Shown one piece after another: positions 9,078 to 18,175 of a DNA stretch of 64,000 nucleotides. Where the stretch lies: contig NZ_SNYW01000008.1 of NCBI RefSeq assembly GCF_004363235.1, forward strand, positions 310,001 through 374,000, given 5' to 3'. The stretch is from Dongia mobilis (GTDB lineage: Bacteria > Pseudomonadota > Alphaproteobacteria > Dongiales > Dongiaceae). Positions within the stretch are counted from its first letter, which is position 1; each line of letters begins with the position of its first letter. Under the pieces are notes generated by a model. That model saw only the letters and a program-made list of their open reading frames with translations, did not search any database and was not told where the DNA came from. A program made the position numbers and the translations under genes.

Positions 9078-10958
9078 TCAGAAATGTTGCCCGAGCGCGC
9101 CACCCTCGGTCGCCAGCACGGCGCTCGCCGGCCATACCGCGACCCAGCGGTCGCGCGCGACGCCGCGGTAATAGGGCAGGGCTGGCAGGCGCAGCGGCGA
9201 ACCGTCAAAGTAGGAAACGATGATGCCGGCGGGATGCGCGCGCGCCCAGGCAAGGGCGGCGGCTTCGTCGGGCAGGCTGGTCGGTGCATCGCCGAGTCGG
9301 CCGTAGAAGTCGAACTCGCCGCGATAGCGGCCATAGACGGCGATCGGCTGGCCGGCATCCTGCAACTCGCGCAGCCGCTCCGCCACCGGCTTCAGATCGA
9401 AGAACTGGCGCAGGTTGTTGGGAAATTCCAGGTTGATCGAGGTCAGCACCAGGACCGGCAGGATCGCCACCTGGATGGTGCGTGACAGCAATTGCATGGG
9501 TGACAATTGCGCGATGCCATAGCCCGCCACCAGCAGCACCAGGCCCGACGTCATGCCCATGCCGCCCAGCCAGATCGGCAGCGAGACGTCGAACAAGGCA
9601 CGCCACAGCACATCGAGATGCGCAGTCGGGATGATGTTCATCAGGAAGAAGCAGAGGCCGAGCAGCAGCGCCCAGAGAGCCGGCACGACGGCATGGAAGT
9701 CGCGCGCGCGGATCTCCTGCGTCGCCAGCAGGCGGGCACCCAGCAGGGCCAGCGGCAGCACGACGCAGATCTGGCCCTGCATCTGCCAGCCGCTCAGCAG
9801 ACCGGCAATCACGCTGGCCATGAGCAGGGCGAGGCAGAGGCGGAAGCCGCGCCCGACCGGCTGGCGCATCTGTCGCCCGAGGGCCCGCCACAACGTCTTC
9901 CAGCAGATCCAGGGATAGAGCAGCAGCGGCACCAGCAGCAGCGACCACCATTCGCGCCGGCTGGCCTCGGTCGCCGGGTCGAGGAAGCCGTTGCCGAAGG
10001 CGAGCAGGCTGGCCTGTGCGCCCTGCGCTTGCATGTACTGCGCCCAGAGGAACCAGGCGGCGAGCGTGGGCAGGGTGGCAAGGAAGAGGGCGACATGCCA
10101 ATGCGGCACGAAGCGCAGGCCGAAGCGCAGGCTGCCGCCGCGAACCGGGCCCTTGAACGGGCCGGCAGTCAGCTGCGGGCCGATGCCGTCGGCATGATAG
10201 GGCGGCAGCAGGGCGGTGAGCGGCAGCAGCAACAGGGCCGTGCTGCCCTGGGTGAAGAAGGTTGCCAGCAGGCCAAAGGCGAAGGCGCCCCACCAGCCGA
10301 CATAACGCAGCCGGCGACCGGGGCCGGGCGGCGGCCCCTGCCAGAGATGTGCGAGGCCATGGAAACCCAGCGCCGCGAACAGCAACGCTAGCGGCTCCGG
10401 CTGTACCATGGTGGTGACCAGGGCGAAGCCGATCGTCCCGATGAGCAGGATGCGGACATATAGCTCGGTCAGCCGCCGGTGCGGCCACAATTGCAGGGCG
10501 GTGCGACCGACCAGCAACAATGTGCCGACACTGGCCAGCACCGAGAGCAGCCGCGGCCACAACTCGCCGAGGCCGAACAGCTTCCAGCCGGCCATGATCG
10601 CCCAGAGATGCAATGGCGGCAGGCTGCCCATGGCATCGTGGCCGCGCTGCGGCACCAGGCTGGAATCCTGCCACATATGCCAGGCGGCGGCGAGGCTCTC
10701 GAGTTCGATGGGTGCTGTCGGCGGCCGGCCGGTGAGGGCGCCAGCGACGATCACCAGCCACAACAGGAAGGGCACCACCAGCGCCCAGCGCAGGAGTGCC
10801 GCTCCCGGCGGCACGCTTGCCGCGGCCTGGATATTCGCCTCCGCCTCGGCAATCTGCGCCTCGAGCAGCCGCACCTCCGGATTCTCCGGCAGCGGATCGA
10901 AGCCGCGTTCCGTCGCGGCCGGATCGGTTGCCGCAAATCTGCCCGGTGGCGACGCCAC
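9078..10958 (-). CDS. GT39/ArnT-like membrane glycosyltransferase
   Basis: 626-residue multi-pass membrane protein of the dolichyl/undecaprenyl-phosphate-sugar glycosyltransferase superfamily (PMT/ArnT). The first large periplasmic loop after TM1 has the pattern PIELESLAAAWHMWQDSSLVPQ, where an acidic residue sits at the expected catalytic place, followed by the PPLHLWAIMAGWKLFGLGELWPR segment typical of ArnT-like enzymes. At least ten further hydrophobic helices follow, then a C-terminal soluble domain of about 120 residues. The GTG start at 10958 lies two bases after the GST stop; an upstream open frame runs antisense-like into the GST gene and was rejected. A short predicted coiled coil precedes TM1. 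The acceptor (lipid A, protein or polysaccharide) cannot be told. Confidence 0.8.
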   Translation of the reverse strand: MASPPGRFAATDPAATERGFDPLPENPEVRLLEAQIAEAEANIQAAASVPPGAALLRWALVVPFLLWLVIVAGALTGRPPTAPIELESLAAAWHMWQDSSLVPQRGHDAMGSLPPLHLWAIMAGWKLFGLGELWPRLLSVLASVGTLLLVGRTALQLWPHRRLTELYVRILLIGTIGFALVTTMVQPEPLALLFAALGFHGLAHLWQGPPPGPGRRLRYVGWWGAFAFGLLATFFTQGSTALLLLPLTALLPPYHADGIGPQLTAGPFKGPVRGGSLRFGLRFVPHWHVALFLATLPTLAAWFLWAQYMQAQGAQASLLAFGNGFLDPATEASRREWWSLLLVPLLLYPWICWKTLWRALGRQMRQPVGRGFRLCLALLMASVIAGLLSGWQMQGQICVVLPLALLGARLLATQEIRARDFHAVVPALWALLLGLCFFLMNIIPTAHLDVLWRALFDVSLPIWLGGMGMTSGLVLLVAGYGIAQLSPMQLLSRTIQVAILPVLVLTSINLEFPNNLRQFFDLKPVAERLRELQDAGQPIAVYGRYRGEFDFYGRLGDAPTSLPDEAAALAWARAHPAGIIVSYFDGSPLRLPALPYYRGVARDRWVAVWPASAVLATEGGALGQHF

Positions 10959-10960
10959 GT

Positions 10961-11641
10961 TCAGTCGGCCTTCTGGAACACGTCGAATTCGATCACCGCC
11001 GTCTCGGTCAGGGCCGCAGCCTCCCATTCCTTGAAGGCGGGCCAGGCCAGGATCGCCTCGCAATAGGCGGCGGCCTGTGGATCAAGGCGTACCCCATAGG
11101 TGCGGAAGCGCGTCGCCACCGGCGCATACATCGCATCGGCAGCCGAGAAGCCGCCATAGAGGAAGGGACCGGTGCCGTGCGCCGCCTTCTCGCCGAAGCG
11201 TGCGCGCGTGTCATGCCAGATGGCGAGGACACGGTCGATGTCCTCCTTGGCCAAATGGGCGCGCGATTCCGCATGGCGGTCATGGGTGATGTCCATCGGC
11301 AGGTTGCGCCGCAGGCTGGCGAAACCGGCATGCATCTCGGCGGAGATGGCCCGGGCGTGGGCCCGCGCGGCGCGATCCTTTGGCCAGAGGCCCGCCTCTG
11401 GCGCCAGTTCGGCCAGGTATTCGCAGATGGCGAGGCTCTCCCAAACCACGATGTCGCCGTCGACCAGGGCCGGTACCCGGCCCGAGGGCGAATGCGCCAG
11501 GATGCGGCTGCTGGTGTCGCCCATGCGCAGCGGGATGACCACCTCCTTGAAGGGCAGTCCGCTCGCCTTGGCGGCGAGATAGCCGCGCAGCGACCAGGAG
11601 GAATAATTCTTGTTGCCCAGGATCAGGGTCAATCTCGACAT
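10961..11641 (-). CDS. Glutathione S-transferase family protein
   Basis: 226-residue cytosolic GST. The N-terminal thioredoxin-fold half contains ILGNKNYSSWSLRGYL, which supplies the usual catalytic Ser/Tyr region, and the conserved cis-Pro and glutathione-gamma-Glu site in GRVPALVDGDIVVWESLAI. The C-terminal helical half runs from about residue 85. Start at 11641 has a strong purine tract (GGGAGGGAG) eight bases upstream; the ATG eight codons earlier does not. Followed within two bases by the glycosyltransferase gene. Substrate unknown. Confidence 0.9.
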   Translation of the reverse strand: MSRLTLILGNKNYSSWSLRGYLAAKASGLPFKEVVIPLRMGDTSSRILAHSPSGRVPALVDGDIVVWESLAICEYLAELAPEAGLWPKDRAARAHARAISAEMHAGFASLRRNLPMDITHDRHAESRAHLAKEDIDRVLAIWHDTRARFGEKAAHGTGPFLYGGFSAADAMYAPVATRFRTYGVRLDPQAAAYCEAILAWPAFKEWEAAALTETAVIEFDVFQKAD

Positions 11642-11852
11642 CGCGCTCGCACTCCCTCCCCTCATTTTCCGTCGGGGCTATCCGCCGCAAATACCTCGCG
11701 CACCTTCACATCATAGGCAATTGTACCTTCTTGCCAACTATCCTGGCCGGCAAAGCCCCGCTAAAATCCGTGCTGCGACCATCCATTCCAGGAACCATCG
11801 ACGCCAGCTTCCAATACCAGCTTCCAATGCCAGACCCCCGAGGAAAGCCATC

Positions 11853-13391
11853 GTGCTCGACCATCTGATTGCCCGCGCCACCCGACCCACCCGCATCCTG
11901 GTGCTTACCGACAAGACCTTCGCAGCCTGGCTGAAGGATCGCCCGGCCGCCCTGCAGGCCTGGATCAAGGCCTCCGGCTTCAGCGCCAAACCCGGCTCCT
12001 GGTTGCTGCTGCCGGCAGCAGCCGGGGCCGGCGGCGACACCGCCCGGGGCCAGATTCGGACCCAGAGTCAGGCCCATATCCTTGCTGGCGCCGAACCCGG
12101 TATCGACCGCTGGTCGCTGGCCGCCCTGCCTTCCGCCCTCCCCGAAGGCAATTATGCCCTGATCGAGGACGACCTCACGCCGGCGCAATGCGACGCCCAT
12201 GCCTTCGCCTGGGCCATGGGTTGCTACCGCTTCGCCCGCTACCGCAGCGACAAGAAAACCTTTGCCCATCTGGTCTGGCCGAAAAGCGCCGATCGTGCCG
12301 CGGTCGAACGGATCGTGCGCGGGATCGCACTCGGCCGCGACCTCATCAACACGCCGGCCGAGCACATGGCGCCGGCCGACCTCGCCAAAGCGGCGCATGA
12401 CATTGCCCGCGCCCACAGGGCCGGCTATCGCGAGGTGATGGGTGACGACCTGCTGAAGCAGAACTATCCCACCATCCACGCGGTCGGCCGCGCCGCCGCG
12501 ACCGCGGGGCCGCGCGCGCCGCGCCTCGTCGACATCGTCTGGAAAAGCCCCGCCAGCAAGAAGGGTGGCGGCGACAAGCTGCCGTTGCTGGCCCTGGTCG
12601 GCAAGGGAGTCTGCTTCGACACCGGCGGCCTCGATCTGAAGCCGCGCGGCGGCATGATGATGATGAAGAAGGACATGGGCGGTGCCGCCACCGTGCTGGC
12701 GCTTGCGCAGATGATCATGGAGGCCGACCTGCCCCTGCGCCTGCGGGTGATGATTCCGGCGGTGGAGAATTCCGTCTCCGGCAATGCCATCCGCCCCCTC
12801 GACGTGGTGAAGACCCGCAAGGGCATCACGGTCGAGATCAACGACACCGATGCCGAGGGGCGCTTGATCCTCTGCGATGCCATGGCCGATGCCGATGACG
12901 ACAAGCCGGATCTGATGATCGACATGGCGACGCTGACCGGTGCCGCGCGCGTGGCGCTGGGCCCGGATCTGCCGGCGCTCTTTGCCAATGACGATGATCT
13001 CGCCGAGGCGCTGCTGCGCCACGGCCGCAACGAGGGTGACCCGTTCTGGCGCCTGCCCTTGTGGAAGCCCTATCGCAAGATGCTGGACAGCAAGGTGGCC
13101 GACATCGCCAATTGCGAGCCCGGCAGTTTCGCCGGCGCCATCACCGCGGCGCTCTACCTGCAGGAATTCGTCAGCCCCGCGACCCGATGGCTCCATATCG
13201 ACACCTGGGGCTGGACCCAGGGCAAGGGCGCCGGCCGCCCCGATGGCGGCGAGCCATTGGGTCTCAGGGCACTCTTCGCCTTCATCATCGAATGGGCGGC
13301 AAAGGGCGGCAAATCCGGCGCCAAGATCCTGGCGAAACGTCCCGCGCCGCGACCGCGCCCGACGCCGAAGCGGCCAAGGGGAAGAAGATAG
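11853..13391 (+). CDS. Leucyl aminopeptidase family (M17) protein
   Basis: 512-residue M17 aminopeptidase that removes N-terminal residues from peptides using two metal ions. The catalytic domain shows GKGVCFDTGGLDLKP, MKKDMGGAATVL and the family signature NDTDAEGRLILCDAM, with metal ligands Lys, Asp and Glu all in place. The GTG at 11853 is preceded by GAGGAAAG; the frame is open about 80 codons upstream but that part is low-complexity and has no ribosome-binding site. A basic Pro/Arg/Lys tail ends the protein. It diverges from the GST gene and converges on the Smr-domain gene. Confidence 0.92.
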   Translation: MLDHLIARATRPTRILVLTDKTFAAWLKDRPAALQAWIKASGFSAKPGSWLLLPAAAGAGGDTARGQIRTQSQAHILAGAEPGIDRWSLAALPSALPEGNYALIEDDLTPAQCDAHAFAWAMGCYRFARYRSDKKTFAHLVWPKSADRAAVERIVRGIALGRDLINTPAEHMAPADLAKAAHDIARAHRAGYREVMGDDLLKQNYPTIHAVGRAAATAGPRAPRLVDIVWKSPASKKGGGDKLPLLALVGKGVCFDTGGLDLKPRGGMMMMKKDMGGAATVLALAQMIMEADLPLRLRVMIPAVENSVSGNAIRPLDVVKTRKGITVEINDTDAEGRLILCDAMADADDDKPDLMIDMATLTGAARVALGPDLPALFANDDDLAEALLRHGRNEGDPFWRLPLWKPYRKMLDSKVADIANCEPGSFAGAITAALYLQEFVSPATRWLHIDTWGWTQGKGAGRPDGGEPLGLRALFAFIIEWAAKGGKSGAKILAKRPAPRPRPTPKRPRGRR

Positions 13392-13394
13392 GCC

Positions 13395-13991
13395 CTATTT
13401 CTCCCGCTTCAGCAGTACATAGAGCGCGCCGGCACCGCCATGTTCGGGGCGCGCCTCGGAGATGGCGAGGATATGCCGGCGCAGCGATGGCTCGTTGAGC
13501 CAGCGCGGCACGTTGGCCTTCAGAATGCCGCCTTCAGATTTCATCGCACCCTTGCCGGTGATCACCAGCAATTGCCGCTTGCCGGCCTTGTGGGCACGCT
13601 CGATGAAGCGGTGGAGCGCGTCATGGGCCTCGGCCTGGGTGCGGCCATGGAGGTCAATCCGGCCCTCGATCGGAATCTGGCCGCGACGGAATCGCTCGGC
13701 CTGGCGCTTGTCGATGCCGGGGAGCGGCCCCGGCGCAGTGATGAGGGGGGCGGGCGGTTTGACGGCTGGTGTCTTCGCTGTCGGCGGCGGTGCCGGTGCC
13801 TTGCTGGCCCTCGGGCGTTTCGCCGGCGGCGCGGCGGCCTTCTTTTCCGGTGCGGGTGACGGCTCTGTCGCTGCCGGCGCCTTCTTGCGGCGCCGGCGCT
13901 TCAGCGGGGTGACCGATTTGGCGACGGCCTGCCACAGGGCCAATTCGTCGGCACCGAGGCCGCGTCGGCCGATCTTGTCACCCCCAGCCAT
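13395..13991 (-). CDS. Smr-domain protein (MutS2-like nuclease domain)
   Basis: 198-residue protein with a stand-alone Smr domain. The N-terminal half (about residues 25-95) is an Ala/Pro/Lys-rich, probably disordered linker. The Smr domain runs from about residue 105: IDLHGRTQAEAHDALHRFI, QLLVITGKG and the HGGAGALYVLLKR end, giving the DLHG, TGKG and HGG(A/G) motifs. Family members are nicking or RNA endonucleases in repair or translation quality control. In many alphaproteobacteria this gene follows mltA; here it lies beyond secB. Confidence 0.9.
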   Translation of the reverse strand: MAGGDKIGRRGLGADELALWQAVAKSVTPLKRRRRKKAPAATEPSPAPEKKAAAPPAKRPRASKAPAPPPTAKTPAVKPPAPLITAPGPLPGIDKRQAERFRRGQIPIEGRIDLHGRTQAEAHDALHRFIERAHKAGKRQLLVITGKGAMKSEGGILKANVPRWLNEPSLRRHILAISEARPEHGGAGALYVLLKREK

Positions 13992-14013
13992 CTGCGGCGC
14001 TGCCGCGCGGCGG

Positions 14014-14556
14014 TCAGGCGTTGCCGATTGTGGCGGCGCCCTGCGCCGCCTTCTGGGCCTCGGCCTGCTTCAGCAATTCCTCGCGCTTGTCGCGATAGAG
14101 CGCGACGAAGTCGATCGGGTTGATGAGGAGCGGCGGGAAGCCGCCGGCCTGCACCGCATTCGAGATGAACTGGCGCGCGAAGGGGAACAGCAGGCGCGGC
14201 GCCTCGATCATCACCAGCGGCAGCACATGCTCCTGCGGCACGCGACCGAGGCGGAACGAGCCCGAATATTCGCATTCCACCAGATAGACCGACTTCTCGC
14301 CGATCTTGGCATCGACCGACAGGAACAGCGTCACCTCGATATCGGGGGGCGTCAGCGGCTTCACCTTGACGTCCACCCGGATCATGCCGGTGGGCGCTTC
14401 GGTCATGCCCTGGGGGGTATCGGCACCCAGCGGGTTCTCGAACGAGAAATCCTTCAGGAACTGGTGCAAAACAACCAGCGCCGGGCCGGCTTCGCCCTGA
14501 TTCTGCGCCTGATTCTGGTCGGAACCGGCTGTACCGGCCTTGTTCTCTTCAGCCAT
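14014..14556 (-). CDS. secB: Protein-export chaperone SecB
   Basis: Cytoplasmic tetrameric chaperone that keeps presecretory proteins unfolded and delivers them to SecA. 180 residues, with the conserved FLKDFSFENPLGAD, VDVKVKPL, FLVECEYSG-like and EAPRLLFPFARQFISNAVQAGGFPP blocks and the C-terminal NPIDFVALYRDK. The start at 14556 (MAEENKAG) has AGGAG seven bases upstream; the longer frame lacks one. An acidic, Gln-rich first 25 residues are typical of alphaproteobacterial SecB. Divergent from the SDR gene. Confidence 0.95.
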   Translation of the reverse strand: MAEENKAGTAGSDQNQAQNQGEAGPALVVLHQFLKDFSFENPLGADTPQGMTEAPTGMIRVDVKVKPLTPPDIEVTLFLSVDAKIGEKSVYLVECEYSGSFRLGRVPQEHVLPLVMIEAPRLLFPFARQFISNAVQAGGFPPLLINPIDFVALYRDKREELLKQAEAQKAAQGAATIGNA

Positions 14557-14690
14557 TCTACTGCTCCTGGTGCTCCTGGAAATGGGTTGCGGTTCCGCTA
14601 TCACCCTTCCCGGCGCTTGGCAACCGGCTAGCCGCCCCTTCAACCGCCGCACAGGCGGGTCGGCTGCGCGCCCGCTTGACCATGCTCAGC

Positions 14691-14758
14691 GCGCATGGGC
14701 AATCTGCGCTTCGCGCGCATGGGCAATCTGCGCTTCGCGTGCAGGGGCAATCTGCCGC
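14691..14758. repeat. 24-bp tandem direct repeat (two perfect copies plus a degenerate third)
   Basis: Units begin at 14691, 14715 and 14739. The first two are identical (core ATGGGCAATCTGCGCTTC); the third diverges (AGGGGCAATCTGCCGC). They fill the space between divergent secB and the SDR gene, ending about 30 bases before the SDR start. The 24-base period keeps an upstream reading frame open, but the SDR start at 14787 has its own GGGGGA ribosome-binding site. Confidence 0.85.
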
Positions 14759-14786
14759 AGCCTGTCAGCGGCAGATCGGGGGAAAC

Positions 14787-15467
14787 ATGAGCCGTTATGC
14801 GATCATCGTCGGGGCCGGTGCCGGCCTTAGCGCAGCCCTGGCCCGGGCCTGTGCCGCCGACGGCATGAAGCTGGTCCTGGTGGCGCGCGATATTGCCAAG
14901 CTCGCCCCCCTGGTGGCTGAACTGGGAGCCCGCGCCATGGCTTGCGATGCCGGCGAGGCCCAGGCCGTCGACCGCTTGTTCAGCGTGGCCGAGCGCGATT
15001 TCGGCATTCCCGAACTGGTCGTCTTCAATGCCGGCTACCGCGCTCGCGGCCCGATCGCGGAGATCGACCCGCAGGAAGCGGAACTGGCGCTGCGCAACAA
15101 TGCATTGGCCGGCTTCCTGACCGGGCAGGGGGCGGCGCGGTTGATGCTGAAGGCGGGGGCGGGCTCGATCTTCTTTACCGGCGCCACCGCCGGGGTGAAG
15201 GGGTTCGCCGGCTCGGCGCCCTTCGCCATGGGCAAGTTCGCGCTGCGCGGTCTTGCCCAGAGCATGGCGCGCGAATTGGGGCCAAAGGGAATCCATGTCG
15301 CCCATATCGTCATCGATGGCGGCATTGCGACGCCGCGCAATGCCGGCGAGGGAGACAAGCTGCTCTCGGCCCAGGCCATCGCCGCCGCTTATCTCACGCT
15401 GCACAAGCAGCCGCGCAACGCCTGGACCCAGGAACTGGACCTCAGGCCCTGGTCCGAGACGTTCTAG
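14787..15467 (+). CDS. SDR-fold protein lacking the catalytic tyrosine
   Basis: 226-residue Rossmann-fold protein of the short-chain dehydrogenase/reductase superfamily. The dinucleotide site is VGAGAGLSAALARA near residues 7-20, with VLVARD after beta-2. The active-site strand FFTGATAGVKGF is followed by FAMGKFAL, where the usual Tyr-x3-Lys reads Phe-x3-Lys, so the classical proton donor is absent. The C-terminal block LGPKGIHVAHIVIDGGI is of a recurring SDR subgroup. It may bind cofactor without normal reductase activity, or use another donor. Ends four bases into the convergent GNAT gene. Confidence 0.87.
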   Translation: MSRYAIIVGAGAGLSAALARACAADGMKLVLVARDIAKLAPLVAELGARAMACDAGEAQAVDRLFSVAERDFGIPELVVFNAGYRARGPIAEIDPQEAELALRNNALAGFLTGQGAARLMLKAGAGSIFFTGATAGVKGFAGSAPFAMGKFALRGLAQSMARELGPKGIHVAHIVIDGGIATPRNAGEGDKLLSAQAIAAAYLTLHKQPRNAWTQELDLRPWSETF

Positions 15468-15970
15468 CGGCGCGCCAGCGTCAGGTAGACGCTGTCGAAC
15501 CACTTGCCGCCGATCTCCAGGGTCTTCTCGGCAAAGCCGGTGCGGACGAAGCCGAGGCGTTCCAGCACCCGGAGGCTCGGCGCATTGTCGGGATCGACAT
15601 CGGCGCGGATCTCGTCGAAGCCCAGCTGGTCGAAGCCGAAGCGGCAGAAGGCGGCCAGGGCCTCGGCGGCATATCCCCTCCCCTGATGTTCCGGCCCGAA
15701 GAAGAAGCCGATCTCGTTGCCCTGCCAAAAGGCGACGCGACCGATCACCGTCTGGCCCTTCAGCACGACATAGTCCCGGGCGCGACCCGCGGCACCTTCC
15801 TGGAGGCTGAGTTCCACCCAGCGCACGGTCTCCTCGAGGTCGCGATGCGGCAGGGTCGACCAGTAGCGCATGACGAGGGGGTCGGAGAGCCAGGCGTGCA
15901 GCGCCGCGGCATCATCGCGTTGCATCGGTCGCAGGCGCAGGCGTTCGGTTTCCAGTTCGGGCCGGGTCAT
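15464..15970 (-). CDS. GNAT family N-acetyltransferase (RimJ/RimL type)
   Basis: 168-residue single GNAT domain. The opening ETERLRLRPMQRDDAAALHAWLSD is typical of the RimJ/RimL-like group. The acetyl-CoA-binding loop is EHQGRGYAAEALAAF near residues 92-106, followed by NAPSLRVLERLGFVRTG, the usual asparagine-helix motif. The acceptor is unknown; such proteins modify ribosomal N termini, antibiotics or metabolites. Lies ten bases beyond the histidine phosphatase on the same strand. Confidence 0.9.
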   Translation of the reverse strand: MTRPELETERLRLRPMQRDDAAALHAWLSDPLVMRYWSTLPHRDLEETVRWVELSLQEGAAGRARDYVVLKGQTVIGRVAFWQGNEIGFFFGPEHQGRGYAAEALAAFCRFGFDQLGFDEIRADVDPDNAPSLRVLERLGFVRTGFAEKTLEIGGKWFDSVYLTLARR

Positions 15971-15980
15971 CCTGCCGATG

Positions 15981-16535
15981 TCATCCCGTCTTGCTGACGC
16001 GGCGCGGGCGGGTGGGGTCGAAGGGCACCAGTTCCGCGTTCTGCGCCGAATGGCCGGTCAGTTGCAGAATGAAGGCCCAGTGGCTCGCCACCACCACATG
16101 CGGCCAGTCCGGCATCGCCGCGGCACGCGCCTGGAAATTGACGCAGCGCTCTTCCACCTGCTCGTGGGTTTCATCAAGGTCCGGCCACCATTTCTCCGGC
16201 AGGTGTTCGAAGGCAAGGGCCGGCCAGGTCTGGGCCAAGTGGCTCCGCGGGCTGCCGATGTCGCATTGGTAGAAGGCGCGCTCATGCACCAGCGGCTCTA
16301 CCTCGATCGGCAGGTCGAGGATGCGGGCCACGATCTCGGCCGTCTCGATGGCGCGGGTGTAGGGGCTGGTCAGCACGCGCTTCAAGGGTGTCGGATGGTC
16401 CTTGAGGCGCGTCGCCGCATCCGTCACCTGGCGCCGGCCGAGGGATGTCAGGCGCGGATCCGGGATGCCGGGATCGCGCCCGGTGCGGTCGTGATGGGCG
16501 TTGAATTCGGATTGCCCGTGGCGAATCAGGATCAT
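15981..16535 (-). CDS. Histidine phosphatase superfamily protein
   Basis: 184-residue phosphoglycerate-mutase-like protein. The catalytic LIRHGQSEFN motif is at residues 3-12, with the second arginine in SPYTRAIETAEIVA and the late catalytic histidine in VVASHWAFILQLTG. The SHW-type C-terminal motif and short length suggest a small-molecule or protein phosphohistidine phosphatase rather than glycolytic mutase. Start overlaps the fxsA stop by four bases, so the two are translationally coupled. Confidence 0.88.
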   Translation of the reverse strand: MILIRHGQSEFNAHHDRTGRDPGIPDPRLTSLGRRQVTDAATRLKDHPTPLKRVLTSPYTRAIETAEIVARILDLPIEVEPLVHERAFYQCDIGSPRSHLAQTWPALAFEHLPEKWWPDLDETHEQVEERCVNFQARAAAMPDWPHVVVASHWAFILQLTGHSAQNAELVPFDPTRPRRVSKTG

Positions 16536-17083
16536 GTCTTCTGGTCTTTCGATGAATCGTCTGCCGTGAGGTCGATGATTTGCGGCGGCTTGCGCCAGGG
16601 TGAGTCGGTTCCGGCGGTCCCGGTGCGGCGTGGCTCCGCCTGATTGCCGCTTTCCGGCTCTACCACCTCGAATTCGCCTTCGATGATGGTGGTGCGCCGG
16701 CCGGCTTGCCGGTTGCCGGTATAGACCCGGGTCTCGAAATGGTGCGCCATGCGCCGCAGCAGAAGACCCCGCGTCCAGGGCAGCAGCAGGACCAGGGCCA
16801 GGAAATCGCTGACGAAGCCCGGCACCACCAGCAGCAGCCCGGCCACCACCAGGACCGCGCCGTCGATCAGGCTGTGGCCGGGCTCGCGCCCCTCGCGCAT
16901 CTCCAGTTGCAGCTTAGTGACGGCGTTGAGCCCGCCCTGGCGGATGAGGGCAATGCCGCCCAGGGCGGCCGCCAGCACCCAGAGCAGGGTGAAACCCAGC
17001 CCAATGCGCCCGCCGATCACCACGAAACCGGCGATCTCCAGCAGCGGCAGGAACAGGATGAGGATGGCGAGGAGGCGCGTCAT
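16532..17083 (-). CDS. fxsA: FxsA family membrane protein
   Basis: 183-residue inner-membrane protein. Three or four hydrophobic segments occupy the first 110 residues (LLAILILFLPLLEIAGFVVI, the LGFTLLWVLAAALGGIALI block ending IRQGG, and AVLVVAGLLLVVPGFVSDF), which match the FxsA pattern including PGFxSD. In E. coli FxsA relieves F-plasmid exclusion of phage T7; the native role is unclear. The hydrophilic C-terminal 70 residues are Pro/Arg-rich. Divergent from the TimA-like gene, with a 245-base gap. Confidence 0.9.
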   Translation of the reverse strand: MTRLLAILILFLPLLEIAGFVVIGGRIGLGFTLLWVLAAALGGIALIRQGGLNAVTKLQLEMREGREPGHSLIDGAVLVVAGLLLVVPGFVSDFLALVLLLPWTRGLLLRRMAHHFETRVYTGNRQAGRRTTIIEGEFEVVEPESGNQAEPRRTGTAGTDSPWRKPPQIIDLTADDSSKDQKT

Positions 17084-17328
17084 CGGTCGATATTCCCTGG
17101 AATCATGCCCTTACCCCTCGCCCGCGACCCCGCCCGGGCCGCTCACCCGGCGTTCTGGCCAGCAAGTTCCGCGCCACCGGCCGGATGGCGACGATGCCTT
17201 GCTGACATGCGGCGCTCTTCCTATGTAGAATGCCGGATCAAGGCTTTAGCGCATGGGATGGGGCAGGTCCAGCAGCCCCCCGGGCTCATGGCGGGTAACC
17301 ATGGGCGCATAACCAAGGATTTGGCTTC

Positions 17329-18120
17329 TTGCAGCATCTCGACATCGTCTTTTTCGCCATCGTTGCCGTCATCCTGGGCTGGAAGCTCTATTCCATCCTG
17401 GGGCGCCGCACCGGCCACGAACGCCAGATCGACCCCTTTGCCCGCCGGTCCCGGCCGGACAAGGCCGGCGAGGGCGAGGCGCCCCAGCGCGGCCGCACCA
17501 TCGAACGCGACGAGCCGGAGGCGCCGATCCAGATCGGCAGTCGCCGGCCCGATGGGCGCCCCAATCTGCGCCCCGTCGAGACGCGACCCGAACCGACCGG
17601 CCCGGGTGCCGCGATGCAACCCCGCGACCGCCGCCAGTTGGAAGCCGAGATCGCGGCGGCCCCGCAAAGCCTGCGCGACGGGCTGGAGGCCATCCGCCGC
17701 GCCGATCCGGCTTTCAATCCGGTCGATTTCGTCGCCGGCGCCAAGATCGCCTTCGAGATGATCCTGATGAACTTCGCCGAGGGCGACGCGAAGTCGCTGC
17801 AGCCGCTGCTGGGTCCCGAGGTGCTGCAGAGCTTCACCGCCGCCATCGAGGAACGTCGCCGGCAGGGTCATCGCCTGAAGACCAATCTGGTCGGCATCAC
17901 CCATGTCGAGATCATCGAGGCGGCGCTGAAGGGTTCGCAGGCCCTGGTGACGCTGAAATTCACCAGCGAGCAGATCGACGTCACCGAGGACGCCGCCGGC
18001 CAGGTGATCGACGGTGATCCGACCCGTGTCGATACGCTGGTCGATATCTGGACCTTCGCCCGCGACTCGCGCTCGCGCGATCCCAACTGGCAACTCGTGG
18101 CGACACAGAGCCCGGCCTAG
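17329..18120 (+). CDS. Tim44/TimA-like membrane-associated protein
   Basis: 263-residue protein with an N-terminal membrane anchor (LDIVFFAIVAVILGWKLYSIL), a charged disordered linker (about residues 25-100) and a C-terminal Tim44 (NTF2-like) domain from about residue 120 (FDPVDFVAGAKIAFEMILMNFAEGD-like region through WTFARDSRSRDPNWQLVAT). Alphaproteobacterial homologues are bacterial relatives of the mitochondrial import factor Tim44. The TTG start has AAGGA nine bases upstream. Followed by mltA 55 bases on, an arrangement common in alphaproteobacteria. Confidence 0.9.
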   Translation: MQHLDIVFFAIVAVILGWKLYSILGRRTGHERQIDPFARRSRPDKAGEGEAPQRGRTIERDEPEAPIQIGSRRPDGRPNLRPVETRPEPTGPGAAMQPRDRRQLEAEIAAAPQSLRDGLEAIRRADPAFNPVDFVAGAKIAFEMILMNFAEGDAKSLQPLLGPEVLQSFTAAIEERRRQGHRLKTNLVGITHVEIIEAALKGSQALVTLKFTSEQIDVTEDAAGQVIDGDPTRVDTLVDIWTFARDSRSRDPNWQLVATQSPA

Positions 18121-18175
18121 GGCATTCCGGGCCTTTCGACCGCATCAGGAGAGCGAGCATCGGGGGATGCAGGGG

